Origin: Streptacidiphilus sp. 4-A2
GTDB taxonomy: Bacteria; Actinomycetota; Actinomycetes; Streptomycetales; Streptomycetaceae
Assembly: GCA_014284505.1 (NCBI GenBank)
Contig: JAAFYY010000001.1
Location: forward strand, 6,683,845-6,747,844
Direction: 5' to 3'
DNA: 64,000 nucleotides
Part shown: positions 40,413 through 50,986 of the stretch, in pieces
Layout of the letters: each line of letters starts with the position of its first letter
How positions within the stretch are numbered: position 1 is the first letter of the stretch
The notes under the pieces: model-generated
What the model was told of the DNA's origin: nothing
Databases searched by the model: none
Seen by the model: the letters and a program-made list of their open reading frames with translations, nothing else
Translations under genes and position numbers: made by a program

Positions 40413-41024
40413 GTGAACCCTGTTGTGCCGCTGCTCGCACACGGGCCCGGGTCCGGTCCCGGGCGTCCGCACCGGCTTGTGGTGCTGCGGCACGCCAAGG
40501 CGGCGTGGCCGGACGTGGAGGACCGCGACCGGCCGCTGGCGCCGCGGGGACGACGCGACGCCCCGGTCGCGGGCCGGTGGCTACGGGACCAAGGGCTGCT
40601 GCCCGACCTGGTGCTCTGCTCCCCGGCCCGCAGGACCACGCAGACCTGGGAGCTGGCAGCCGCCCAATTCCAGGCCCGGATCCGGGTCCACTACGAGGAA
40701 CAGGCGTACCGCGCCGACGCAATGGACCTGCTGGCCCTGGTGCACCAGGCCCCCGAGGAGGTGGCCACGCTGCTGCTGGTCGGCCACCATCCCGCCGTCC
40801 AGGACCTCATCGTCCTGCTCGCGGGCGAGTCGGCCGGCGACACTCTGCAGCGCGTTGGGGCCAAGTTCCCCACCTCGGCCATCGCCGTACTTGTGACCAC
40901 CTGCGCCTGGGCCCAGCTGCAGCCGGGCGGCGCCCGCCTGACCGAGGCGGTCGTGCCGCGTGCGCAGGCGAGCGGGTCCATCTCACCATCAGTCCAGCGT
41001 CCCCAACGCCCTACCGAGAAGTGA
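40413..41024 (+). CDS. SixA-like histidine phosphatase
   Basis: Histidine phosphatase superfamily. The RHG-type motif is VVLRHAKAAW; CSPARRTTQTW and LLVGHHPAVQDL give the remaining catalytic Arg and His. SixA enzymes remove phosphate from phospho-His; others act on small phosphoesters. GTG 40413 is 5 nt behind AGGAGG. 203 residues, frame intact; the C-terminal 25 residues look disordered. First gene of the R8 operon. Confidence 0.8.
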   Translation: MNPVVPLLAHGPGSGPGRPHRLVVLRHAKAAWPDVEDRDRPLAPRGRRDAPVAGRWLRDQGLLPDLVLCSPARRTTQTWELAAAQFQARIRVHYEEQAYRADAMDLLALVHQAPEEVATLLLVGHHPAVQDLIVLLAGESAGDTLQRVGAKFPTSAIAVLVTTCAWAQLQPGGARLTEAVVPRAQASGSISPSVQRPQRPTEK

Positions 41025-41034
41025 GAGGCGCACC

Positions 41035-41319
41035 ATGACGATCCGCCGAGTCGTGCTCGACGTCGACAAGACCGTCAACGAGCCCGACCTGGTCGTGCTG
41101 GCCCGCGCGATCGAGAACGCGCCCGGCGTGCAGGCCGTGAACATCACCGTCACCGGCATCGACATCGAGACGGTCGGCACCGACGTCACCGTCGAGGGCG
41201 ACGACATCGACATCGACGCGCTGGTCCGGGCCATCGAGCACACCGGCGCCGTGGTGCACAGCGTCGACCAGGTCGTGGCCGGGCAGTACATCCTGGAGCA
41301 CACGAGCCGATTGCGATGA
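41035..41319 (+). CDS. DUF211 protein, copy 2 (intact)
   Basis: 94 residues, acidic, beta-alpha-beta ferredoxin-like pattern: MTIRRVVLDVDKTVNEPDLV, GVQAVNITVTGIDIETVGTD and VHSVDQVVAGQY. Family of unknown function. It overlaps the next gene by ATGA, so a working link to the VIT1-like membrane protein is likely. A second, frame-broken copy lies at 32457-32777. Confidence 0.8.
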   Translation: MTIRRVVLDVDKTVNEPDLVVLARAIENAPGVQAVNITVTGIDIETVGTDVTVEGDDIDIDALVRAIEHTGAVVHSVDQVVAGQYILEHTSRLR

Positions 41320-41861
41320 CCACCACGCTGCGGCAGCAGGTCGAGCTGATCCGGCTGCCCCTGGTCCTGGGACTGACCGACGGGCTGCTCAACGCCCTCA
41401 CCTTGGCCTCGGCCTCGCTGTGGGGCACCGGAGCGGCAGTCAGCGTCCAGCTGGCCGCCCGAGTGGGTTGCGCTTCCCTGGTCACCGCCGCCTTCACCGT
41501 GTTCGTCGCCGACTACGCCGAGCGGCGCGCCCACCTGATCCGCGCCGCCCGCGAACTGAACCTCACCAGGAAGGGCCAGCTGGCCGCCACCCGCCTGGGC
41601 CGGCTGGCGGTGATGCGGGCGCTGCGCGCCATGGCCGTGGCCTGCCTGGCCAGCTTCCTGGGGGCCGCGCTGCCCCTGGCGCTGGGAGCGCTGCTGCCCG
41701 GACCGCGGTGGATCGTGGCGCTGCTGGCCATCGCCGCCCTAGCCGTGCTCGGGGCCCTGCTCGCCCGCATCCTCGCCGGCCGGCCGGGCGTATGGGCCCT
41801 GGCGATGGGCTGCGGCGGTGCCGCGGTCACCGCCGTGGGCACCTGGCTCCACATCGTCTGA
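41316..41861 (+). CDS. VIT1/CCC1-like membrane protein
   Basis: 181 residues with about five membrane helices: RLPLVLGLTDGLLNALTLAS (VIT1 signature-like first helix), CASLVTAAFTVFVADYAERR, a cytosolic helical pair, AVACLASFLGAALPLALGAL and VWALAMGCGGAAVTAVGTWL. VIT1/CCC1 proteins move Fe or Mn. The acidic metal-binding residues of the classical cytosolic domain are not evident here. Under R8 and coupled to DUF211. Confidence 0.7.
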   Translation: MTTTLRQQVELIRLPLVLGLTDGLLNALTLASASLWGTGAAVSVQLAARVGCASLVTAAFTVFVADYAERRAHLIRAARELNLTRKGQLAATRLGRLAVMRALRAMAVACLASFLGAALPLALGALLPGPRWIVALLAIAALAVLGALLARILAGRPGVWALAMGCGGAAVTAVGTWLHIV

Positions 41862-41957
41862 CCGCGCGCCCACCCGCTCGGTGACACCGCGGCCGGTAAG
41901 CCCAACAGTCGACACCGGTCCGAGACCGTCCATCCCGCCAAGAAGGAGGGCCCGCCC

Positions 41958-43226
41958 GTGCCGCACCAGGTCACCGTCGTCCGTGCCTTTGAAATCCTCG
42001 ACTCCCGCAGCCGCCCGACCCTGTCCGTCACCGTCGGACTGGCCGGCGGCCTGGTCGGACACGCCGACGTACCCGGCGGCACCCCTATCGGCACCGGCGA
42101 GGCCGTCGAACTGCGCGACGGCGACCCGCACCGCTACGGCGGCCAGGGCACGCGCACAGCGGTCACCCACGTCAACGGCGAGATCGCCGACGCCCTGCAC
42201 GGGCAGGACTTCACCGACCAGAGCAGCATCGACCAGCTGCTGATCGACCTCGACGGCACCCCCGCCAAGGCGCGGCTGGGCGCCAACGCCCTCCTGGGCG
42301 TCTCCATGGCCTTCGCCCGCGCCGCAGCAGCGGCGGCCCGCATCCCGCTGTGGCAGCACCTGAACCCGCCCGAGGTGATCCCGGTGCTGCCGGTGCCGCA
42401 CTTCACCCTCATCGCAGGCGGCGCCCGCGCCTCCAACCCGCTGGACTTCCAGGAGTTCATGATCGCCCCCTATGGGGCTCCGACCATGGCCGAGGCGCTG
42501 CGGTGCGGATCGCAGGTCTATACGGCGCTGCGCCGTATCCTGTCCGCCGCCCGGTACGGCACGGCCTTGGGCGAGGAGAGCGGCTTCGCCCCCGATCTGG
42601 TCCAGCCCGAGGACGCCCTTCGCCTGCTGGTCCAAGCCATCGACGAGGCGGGCTACACGCCCGGGCGGGGCGGGGTCGCTGTGGCACTGGATGCGGCGGC
42701 CACCCGGCTGCGGCAGCCCGACGGCCGGTACCGGGTCTGCAGCCAGCTGCTGACCAGCGGTGACCTGATCGCCCGCTACCTGCAGATCGCCGAGGACTTC
42801 CCGTTGGCCAGTCTTGAGGACGGCCTGGGCGAGGACGACCACGACGGGTGGGTGCGGCTGGGCCGCGCGCTGGACGGTCGCGTGCAGCTGGTGGGCGATG
42901 ACGCGTTCGTCACCGACCCGGCCCGCATCGCCCGGGCCGCCGGTGAGCAGATCGCCGACACCGTGCTGATCAAGCCCAACCAGATCGGTACCGTGACCGA
43001 GACCCTGCGCGCGATCAGGGTGTGCCTGGAGTCCGGATACGGGGCGATGGTCTCGCACCGGTCCGGGGAGACGACGGACTCCTTCATCGCCGACCTGTCG
43101 GTCGGCTCGGGCAGCGGGCAGATCAAATCCGGCGCCCCGGCCGGAGGCGAGCGCGTGGCCAAGTACAACCGACTCCTCCAGATCGAGGACCGTCATCCCG
43201 GCCTGCCCTACGGCCTGGGCCTTTGA
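41958..43226 (+). CDS. eno: Enolase 2 with altered catalytic loops
   Basis: 422 residues, frame intact, clearly paralogous to enolase 1. Two mobile catalytic loops differ: the Mg-binding GASTG loop reads VPGGTPIGTGEA, and the loop His is replaced (LIAGGARASNP against VINGGVHAPNP). GDEGG is GEESG. Mg ligands (VALDAAA, LEDGLGEDD, VGDDAF) and the base Lys (LIKPNQIGT) remain. It may be fluoride-insensitive, weakly active or regulatory. GTG 41958 follows AAGGAGGG. Last gene of the R8 operon. Confidence 0.92.
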   Translation: MPHQVTVVRAFEILDSRSRPTLSVTVGLAGGLVGHADVPGGTPIGTGEAVELRDGDPHRYGGQGTRTAVTHVNGEIADALHGQDFTDQSSIDQLLIDLDGTPAKARLGANALLGVSMAFARAAAAAARIPLWQHLNPPEVIPVLPVPHFTLIAGGARASNPLDFQEFMIAPYGAPTMAEALRCGSQVYTALRRILSAARYGTALGEESGFAPDLVQPEDALRLLVQAIDEAGYTPGRGGVAVALDAAATRLRQPDGRYRVCSQLLTSGDLIARYLQIAEDFPLASLEDGLGEDDHDGWVRLGRALDGRVQLVGDDAFVTDPARIARAAGEQIADTVLIKPNQIGTVTETLRAIRVCLESGYGAMVSHRSGETTDSFIADLSVGSGSGQIKSGAPAGGERVAKYNRLLQIEDRHPGLPYGLGL

Positions 43227-43270
43227 CCCTGTTCTGCTCGTGGCCCGGAGCGCTGGGGCTCGCGGCCTGG

Positions 43271-43762
43271 GTCATTCCCCCGGCTGCGGGTCGACCTCTT
43301 GGCTGTACAGGTTCCCGGGCTGGGCGCCGCCGTCGGCGAGGTCGCGCAGGTGGAGTCGGCGCAGGTGCAGCAGATGCGGGGCGATGGCCGGCTGGAGCCG
43401 AAGAGCGGGCAGGTCACGCATCGCGACGAACTGGGGCACGCGGCCGTCCTCACGGCAGACCGGCTCCCCTTGGACCCCGTCCGCGGGTAGGCCACGATCT
43501 CGGTCATGTAGCGCCCCGTGGACCGGTCGAGCGTGTCGACCAGGAATCCGCAGTGCAGAGCGCCGGCCTCCAAGCCGGTCTCCTCACGCAGTTCGCGCTG
43601 CGCGCAGGCCACCAGCCCCTCATCCGCACGTGTGTGGCCGCCGGGCAGCTTCCACACCGCGCAACCGTTCTCGTCGCTGCGGACCAGCAGGACCTCGTCG
43701 CCGCGGAAGACCGCGACCGAGCAGCGGGTCTCCAGGGGCTGGGGCGATACACCGGTGGACAT
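43271..43762 (-). CDS. Nudix hydrolase 3 (frame broken)
   Basis: Closest relative in the window is Nudix 2. N-terminal ETRCSVAVFRGDEVLLVRSD, complete Nudix box GGHTRADEGLVACAQRELRE then ETGL. A frame change near 43480 leads to a C-terminus QPGNLYSQEVDPQPGE and stop at 43271-43273, which matches the family length (about 164). ATG 43762. Under R9. Confidence 0.8.
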
Positions 43763-43804
43763 GACAGCCTCCGCGCCGTTCGGTGCGCATGCAGCGCACG
43801 GATC

Positions 43805-43856
43805 GTCCAGAGGCCATCAGCGGGGGTGTCCGCAGTTCGGGCGAGCCTCATCGCCC
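43805..43856 (-). promoter_or_regulatory. R9: fluoride riboswitch, canonical type
   Basis: Minus strand: GGGCGATGAGGCTCGCCC, GAACTGCGG, P2, CGCTGATGGCCTCTGGAC. GAGGCT/GGCCTC pseudoknot perfect. AACTGC in place of AACCGC, as in the Thermotoga aptamer. Controls Nudix 3. Confidence 0.88.
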
Positions 43857-43922
43857 TCTCCAGCCATGGTCACCCCTGGCGGCGGCACCGGCAAGGGCAA
43901 GCCCCCGCCGGTCCGCGGGCTG

Positions 43923-43957
43923 CCGGCATCCGGCATCCGGCATCCGGCATCCGGCAC
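43923..43957. repeat. 7-bp tandem repeat
   Basis: Four copies of CCGGCAT and a fifth CCGGCAC, in the non-coding gap upstream of the 44114 gene. Confidence 0.8.
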
Positions 43958-44113
43958 AGGGGAAGCTGCGAAGCCGGTGTCGCGAGGACGGCTCATTCAC
44001 GCAGGGAATTCAGGCCCACTGGGCCATACAGCGATATTCTGGGAGTGAACGGTCACGGACCGGCGGCGGCATTTCGACGGCGGTTCGTCTCTTCGAAGCG
44101 CGGCGATTCACGA

Positions 44114-44400
44114 TGACCCGGGAATACCTGGTGGGCGAGACATCGGTCCTGCTGGCCCAGTTGCAGGCGGCAGCGACCGATGACGTACGGGCGCACGAGG
44201 TCGCGCTGCTGCGCCGCGAGGCCGAGGACACGCCGCCCGCAGCTCTCGGGACCGTCGCGGCGCGCGCCCTGCGGGTGGCCGACACCCTGTGCCGCGACTC
44301 GCTCGACCGCGGCGACGCGCAGGCGTTCAGCCGCCAGTGCGCGTGCGCGGCAGACCTGCTCCAGTTCTGCACCTGCGCGCAGCTGATCCACGAAGGCTAG
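44114..44400 (+). CDS. Small helical protein of unknown function
   Basis: 95 residues, all-alpha, Ala/Leu/Arg-rich, with four Cys near the C-terminus (LCRD, CACAADLLQFCTCAQL). A small metal-binding helical protein would fit, but I recognise no family. ATG 44114. 33 nt upstream of the acyl-CoA synthetase, probably co-transcribed. No aptamer is seen on this strand. Confidence 0.55.
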
Positions 44401-44432
44401 CGGCGCAAACCCCGCACGGGAGGCACGACCCC

Positions 44433-46556
44433 ATGGCAGCCGAACCGGAAGAACAGGAAAACCAGCTCTCCGAAGCGCAGATCGCGGTCCACTGGCGCGA
44501 GGAGGAGACCTATCCCCCTCCGGACTCGCTCATCGGGCAGGCCAACGCAGCCGATCCTGCCATCATCGAACGGTTCGGCGAGGACCACTTCCCCGACTGC
44601 TTCACCGAATACGCGGACCTGCTCACCTGGGACACCCCCTGGGACACCGTGCTGGACACCAGCCGCCCACCGTTCTGGAAGTGGTTCGTCGGCGGCCGGC
44701 TCAACGCCAGCTACAACTGCGTCGACCGGCACCTGGCCACCAGCCGCAACAAGGCCGCGTTCATCTGGGTGCCCGAACCCGAGGACCAGGCCACCCAGAC
44801 GATCACCTACCAGGAGCTCTACCGCAAGGTGAACGAGTTCGCCGCGCTGCTGCAGGACTACTGCGGCCTGGCCACCGGTGACCGGATCACCTTCCACCTG
44901 CCGATGGTCCCCGAACTGCCGGTGGCCATGCTCGCCTGCGCCCGCCTCGGCGTCATCCACTCCGAGGTCTTCGGCGGGTTCAGCGGCACCGCGTGCGGCG
45001 ACCGCATCGCCGACTCCGGCAGCCGGATCCTGATCACCATGGACAGCTACTACCGCGGCGGCACGCTGGTGGACCACAAGGTCAAGGCCGACGAGGCGAT
45101 CGAGGCCGCCCGCAAGCTGGGCCAGGAAGTCGACAAGGTCCTGGTCTGGCGGCGCACCCCGGGCCAGTACGCCTCCAAGTCCCCCATGGTCGAGGGCCGC
45201 GACGTCTTCGTCGACGAGATCCTCGGCGACTACCGAGGCAAGTCTGTTCCGCCGGTGTCGATGCCCGCCGAGGCGCCGCTGTTCCTGATGTACTCCAGCG
45301 GGACGACCGGGCGCCCCAAGGGCTGCGAGCACTCCACCGGCGGCTACCTCTCCTACGTCGCCGGCACCTCGAAGTACCACCTGGACATCCACCCGGAGGA
45401 CACCTACTGGTGCGCCGCCGACATCGGCTGGATCACCGGACACTCCTACATCGTCTACGGCCCGCTGCTGCTCGGGACCACCAGCGTGCTGTACGAGGGC
45501 GTCCCGGTCTACCCGGACGCGGGCCGGTGCTGGCGCATCGCCGAGCGGCTGGGGGTGAACATCTTCCACACCGCTCCCACCACCATCCGCATGCTGCGCA
45601 AGGTCGGACCTGAGGAGCCCCGAAAGTACGACTACCAGTTCAAGGTCATGACCACGGTCGGCGAGCCGATCGAACCGGAGGTGTGGCGCTGGTACTACCA
45701 GGAGGTCGGCAAGGGCCGGGCCGCGATCGTGGACACCTGGTGGCTGACGGAGACCGGCGGGTTCCTGGGCACCACCCTGCCCGCCCTGCAGCCGATGAAG
45801 CCCGGTAGCTGCGGCCCGGGCGCGTTGGGCATCCACCCGGTGATCTACGACGAGGACCGCAACACCGTCGAGGCCGGCAGCGGCAGGGCCGGCAACATCT
45901 GCATCCGCAACCCCTGGCCCGGCGTCCTGCAGACGATCTGGGGCCAGCCCGAGCGGTTCGTGGACGTCTACTACCGCAAGTACTGCGCCGACCCCGACAG
46001 CAAGGACTGGCACGACTGGCCGTTCCTGTGCGGCGACGGCGCCGTGCAGGCCGCCGACGGCTACTACCGGATTCTCGGCCGCATCGACGACGTCATCAAC
46101 GTCGCCGGCCACCGGCTGGGAACCAAGGAAATCGAGTCGGCCGCCCTGACCGTCGAGGAGATCGCCGAAGCCGCCGCCGTCCCCGCCGTCGACGAGATCC
46201 GCGGCCGCGTCCCGGAACTGTACGTCGCGCTGAAACCCGGGCTGCGTGCGGGCCCGGACATCGAGCAGAAGGTCACCGCGGCGATCGAACGCGAGATCGG
46301 GAAGATCGCCCGCCCGGCCCGCGTGTGGATCGTCCCGGACATGCCCAAGACCCGCTCCGGCAAGATCATGCGCCGCGTCATCGCCGGAATCTCCAACTTC
46401 ACCGACGTCGGCGACATCAGCACCCTGGCGAACCCGGAGATCGTCGACGAGATCCGCCACTTCGTCCAGGGCGACAAGCTCGCCAAGGGCGAGGTGCCCC
46501 GCGAACTGTCGCCGCAGGAAGCCGAGGAGATCCGCAACTTCGGCAAGACCGAGTGA
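44433..46556 (+). CDS. acs: Acetyl-CoA synthetase family acyl-CoA ligase
   Basis: AMP-forming ligase of the Acs/propionyl-CoA type: carboxylate + ATP + CoA to acyl-CoA. Residues 20-80 match the ACAS N-terminal domain. The adenylation motif is LMYSSGTTGRPKGCEHSTGG, then WWLTETGG, RIDDVINVAGHRLGTKEIES and the acetylatable catalytic Lys in RSGKIMRRVI. 707 residues, slightly longer than classical Acs (about 650), frame intact. Preceded by GGGAGG. Located inside the fluoride region without an obvious riboswitch. Confidence 0.9.
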   Translation: MAAEPEEQENQLSEAQIAVHWREEETYPPPDSLIGQANAADPAIIERFGEDHFPDCFTEYADLLTWDTPWDTVLDTSRPPFWKWFVGGRLNASYNCVDRHLATSRNKAAFIWVPEPEDQATQTITYQELYRKVNEFAALLQDYCGLATGDRITFHLPMVPELPVAMLACARLGVIHSEVFGGFSGTACGDRIADSGSRILITMDSYYRGGTLVDHKVKADEAIEAARKLGQEVDKVLVWRRTPGQYASKSPMVEGRDVFVDEILGDYRGKSVPPVSMPAEAPLFLMYSSGTTGRPKGCEHSTGGYLSYVAGTSKYHLDIHPEDTYWCAADIGWITGHSYIVYGPLLLGTTSVLYEGVPVYPDAGRCWRIAERLGVNIFHTAPTTIRMLRKVGPEEPRKYDYQFKVMTTVGEPIEPEVWRWYYQEVGKGRAAIVDTWWLTETGGFLGTTLPALQPMKPGSCGPGALGIHPVIYDEDRNTVEAGSGRAGNICIRNPWPGVLQTIWGQPERFVDVYYRKYCADPDSKDWHDWPFLCGDGAVQAADGYYRILGRIDDVINVAGHRLGTKEIESAALTVEEIAEAAAVPAVDEIRGRVPELYVALKPGLRAGPDIEQKVTAAIEREIGKIARPARVWIVPDMPKTRSGKIMRRVIAGISNFTDVGDISTLANPEIVDEIRHFVQGDKLAKGEVPRELSPQEAEEIRNFGKTE

Positions 46557-46801
46557 CCGCCGACCCACCCGCCCGACACAATCAGCCCGACCGCCGATCA
46601 ACCCGAACCCACCGGGGGATCCGTGGTGCGGTCTCGGCCCTGCCGTCCTGCCTGTGCGGGGCCGGCAGCACTGCCGGGCGCCCCGTGCACGCCAGGGGTG
46701 CGGACCGGTTCGCATCCGCCCGCCGGGCCACCCGAACGAGTTGCCACCGGCCGGTCGCACGACGCCGGGCATCGGGCTCGGGCACACTGGAGAGAGCACA
46801 C

Positions 46802-46853
46802 AGGTGATGGGGCTCACCTCCCGAACCGCGGCCATGCCGCTGACGGTCCCTGG
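46802..46853 (+). promoter_or_regulatory. R10: intermediate fluoride-riboswitch-like RNA
   Basis: AGGTGATGGGGCTCACCT keeps the canonical GATGG loop, but the 3' side reads CTGACGGTCCCTGGC: canonical UGA with the variant CGGUCCC. The Shine-Dalgarno stem covaries again: GTCCCTGGC pairs with GCCAGGGAGGAC (46862-46873). A CACACT box (46783) lies 13 nt upstream. Confidence 0.82.
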
Positions 46854-46876
46854 CTGTTCAGGCCAGGGAGGACTGT

Positions 46877-47778
46877 GTGCCTATGACGTCGCGCGCTGCG
46901 GGACTGCGCCCGCTGGTCACCACCGCGCTGCTGGCCGTCGCCGCGGCCGGGGTCTCCGCCCGATCCTTGCTGTCGTGGCACGGGGTGCGCCCGGTGGCGT
47001 TCGCCGGGACGACAGCATCAGCCACAGTGGCGGTCGTGGCGGTGCTGCAACTGGTGCTGCTGGTCGTGGTGCTGCGGCAGGTCCGCCGGCGACGGCCTGG
47101 CAGCCCGGAGGGCGAGCACGTGCCCTCGCCGGTTCCGGTCAGCCGCCGGGAACGCGCCGCGGCCCTGGTGGGCTGCGTCCTGCTGCTGACCGCGCCCTGG
47201 GCGCTGCTTGCCCTCGCCACCCGCTCCGGCCAGGGCAGTGTCGCCATCCCCACCCCCGCGCCTGCCGCGACCGGGTCCAGGGCCGGTGTTCCGTCGGCCG
47301 CAACGCACCTGCCTGACATGACGGCGACCCTGTGGCCGCTGCTGGCGCTCGGCGTGGTGCTCCTCGCCGTCCTGGTGGCCGCCGCCTTGCTGGCCCACCG
47401 GCACCGCGCGCGGCCGGAGGTGACAGGTCGCAGGGCCGTCCCGCCTGCAGCGGCGCCCCCGGGCGCATCCCGCGTCGCGGCGCCGCCGCGCACCGGACCG
47501 CCCGGCTCGCCACGGGAGGCCGTGATCGCCTACTGGACAGCGCTGGGCGTGGACCTGAACCGGCGTGGAGTACCGCCGGTGCCAGCCGACACCCCCGCGC
47601 GGCTGCTGCACCGGGCCGAGGCCGCCGGTGTCCTGCCACCCGGGCCCGGCCCGGGCAGATGCTGGCCGGTCTGTTCCGCGAAGCCCGCTTCAGCACCCAC
47701 CCGATCACCGAAGGACACGAGCAGGCGGCACAACAGGCTTACGCCCGCGCCACCGCCGGTCCCGCGGAGCAGTCGTGA
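46877..47778 (+). CDS. Membrane protein with C-terminal DUF4129 domain
   Basis: Three hydrophobic segments (LVTTALLAVAAAGVSA, ATVAVVAVLQLVLLVVVLRQ, WPLLALGVVLLAVLVAAALL) and a C-terminal DUF4129 region with FREARFSTHPITEGHEQAA. One frame change near 47645. GTG 46877 sits behind AGGGAGGA under R10. In actinomycetes such proteins are encoded with MoxR ATPases and DUF58 proteins, as here. Function unknown; envelope-related. Confidence 0.75.
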
Positions 47779-48264
47779 CCAGGGGCCGACTGTACGGGTG
47801 CGTGGCCGGGGCCGTCGGGTGCACCGCGGTCCTGGCCGCGCTCACCGCCGGGATGGCGGGCGTGGTCGTGGTCCTGGACGTCGCGGCCGTGCTGGTCGTG
47901 GTGGTCGCCCGGTTCAGCCTGCCGGCCGCGCCCGCCCGCCCCGGGCGTCCCGGCCGGCGGCGAGTGGCGGATCCGGACGTGGACTTCGCCGACTTCCGCC
48001 GGATCAGCTCGGCCCTGTCCTGGTCGGCGCAGTCCGCGCGGCACTACGACCACGCGACCCGCCCCGCCCTGCACGCCATCGCCGCAACGGTTCTGACGGC
48101 CCGCCGCAACCTGGACGCCGAACGCGACCCGCAGGCCGCACGCGACGTGCTGGGCGCGGACCTGTGGACGCTGATCGACCCCGCCCGGCCCGCCAGCAAC
48201 GACAGCAGCGCCCCGCCCCGGCACCCGACGCCCTCGAACGCCTCACCCGCCGCCTGGAGGACCT

Positions 48265-48268
<4 letters not shown>
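47775..48268 (+). CDS. Membrane protein in the MoxR/DUF58 operon
   Basis: About 165 residues from GTG 47775 (overlaps the upstream stop). Two N-terminal membrane helices (GCVAGAVGCTAVLAALTAGM, VVVVLDVAAVLVVVVARF) and a cytosolic helical domain (FRRISSALSWSAQSARHYDH). One frame change near 48215 puts the end at DALERLTRRLEDL. Commonly found between DUF4129 and MoxR genes; no function known. Confidence 0.65.
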
Positions 48269-49211
<943 letters not shown>

Positions 49212-49222
<11 letters not shown>

Positions 49223-50446
49223 CCCCGTCCCCCTGACCTGGACCCCCTCCCCGCACACCCGCGCCCTGCTCACCGTCGCCGTGGCCGCGCTGGCCCTGGC
49301 CTTGATCGCGGGCCGCCCTGACGCCGTGGTGCTGGCCGCACCGCTGCTGTGGGCCGCCACCAGCCGCCGCACCCGCCACCTGCCAGCCCACGCCCATCTA
49401 CGGGTGGACCTGGAGCCGAAGGTCTGCTTCGAGGACGAGAGCGCCGTGCTGCACATCGAGGTCGCCGACGCAGACGCCTGCCGACTCGAACTCCACCTCC
49501 CCGAAGGGCTCCGCCTGCAGGACAGCGAACCCGTGACCCTGGGCGCCAGCGGGTCCTGGACGCTGCGCGCCGTGCGCTGGGGCCGATGGAGCACCGGTGG
49601 GCTGCGGCTGCGGCTGCGCAGCGGCGACCGGCTCTGGCAGGCCGACGCGGTGCTGACACCGGCCCAGCTGACGGTCTATCCGCGCCCGGCACCACCCCAG
49701 CTGGGCCTAGGCGGCGCGGACCGTGCGGCGCGGCGTATCGGCGAGCACGCCACCCGGCTGCCGGGCGCGGGCGCGGAGTTCGCCGGCGTGCGCCCCTGGG
49801 TGCCGGGGGAGGCGCAGCGGCGGGTCAACTGGCCCGCGACCCGCCGGACCGGCCGGTTGCAGGTGACGGCCTTCGCCGATGAGCGGGCCGTGGACCTGGT
49901 GCTGTGCCTGGACGCCTACAGCGCGGTCGGCCCACCCGGACGCACGACTTGGACCTGGCCCTGCGCGGGCGGCCGGGCTGGCGCGGGCCTATCTGCGCGA
50001 CCACGACCGGGTCGGGGTGGTGACCATCGGCGGGTCGCTGCGCTGGCTGGGCCCGGACCTGGGCGAGCGGCAGTTCTACCGCATCGCGCAGCTCCTGCTC
50101 GACGTGCCGCCGTGATGAGAGCTTCCTGGATCCGGACCTGGACCGGATCCCGCGCACCGCGTTGCCGCCGCTGGCCAGGGTCGTGGTCTTCTCCCCGCTG
50201 CTGGACCCGCGTGCCACCGCCGTCCTGCACGACCTGCGCGCCCGCGGCTTCCAGGTGGTCCTGGTCGACCCGCTAACCTGCGAGCCGCCGGGCGGGACAC
50301 GGCACCGTGATCTGGCTCTGCGCTGGTGGCGGCTGCACCGCGACGGCCAGCGAGCGTCACTGAGCCGCCTGGGGGTGCCGGTGGTGCCCTGGGACGGGAG
50401 CACACCGATGCGGCTGCCCTTCGCACCTCGGCAGGCGGCCCGGTGA
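49212..50446 (+). CDS. DUF58 protein (VWA-like), frame broken
   Basis: Two N-terminal membrane helices (ALLTVAVAALALALIAG, AVVLAAPLLWAA), a beta-sandwich region (VCFEDESAVLHIEVADADAC) and the DUF58 core PGAGAEFAGVRPWVPGEAQR with the RRVNWPATRRTGRLQV motif and a VWA-like DLVLCLDAYS. Frame changes near 49945 and 50115. Start GTG 49212, or ATG 49219 with one base lost. Partner of MoxR. Confidence 0.8.
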
Positions 50447-50954
50447 CCCGGCGCGCCGGGTGGCCGGCTCGCGCGGTGGCGGTGGTGGCCGCACCGGCGG
50501 CGGCCTGCTCGGCCGCGTGGCCCGGTCACGGTACCGCGCCGGTGGTCGCGGCGGCCGGGGCGCTGCTGCTGGTCGCCTCCCTGCTTCTCGGGGTCCGGGC
50601 TGTGGGGACGCTCGGGGCCTGCATGGTCGTGCTCGCCCAGATCCTGGCCCCGCTGCAGCTCGCCCGGGCGGCGCTGACCGCGGTGCTGCTGTTCGCCGCC
50701 CTGGAGGCCCTGGAACAGGGCGACCTGCCCGGCAACCTCTGGTCCCGGACCCGGATGTGGCTGGGCGCGGTACGGCTACGGTGCTGGTGGCGTTGGTGGC
50801 CGGGGCCTGCACCGGAGCACTGCCCGGCTGGACGGCCCCCGCCGCCGTTGCCGCCGCTTGCGCACTGGTGTGGCCCGACCGGTCGCGGACCGCGCGGGTC
50901 CAGGCCGCGACCAGCGGACCTGACCCGGGGCGATCGGGCCGTCCGGGGCCTTGA
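50443..50954 (+). CDS. Small membrane protein at the end of the MoxR/DUF58 operon
   Basis: GTG 50443 overlaps the DUF58 stop. About 170 residues with four or more hydrophobic stretches (APVVAAAGALLLVASLLLGV, GTLGACMVVLAQILAPLQLA, AALTAVLLFAALEALEQG, VLVALVAGACTGALPGW). One frame change near 50775. Not recognised. Confidence 0.6.
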
Positions 50955-50986
50955 CCTGGCGCATCGCTGGCTGTTCACTCGTCAGC

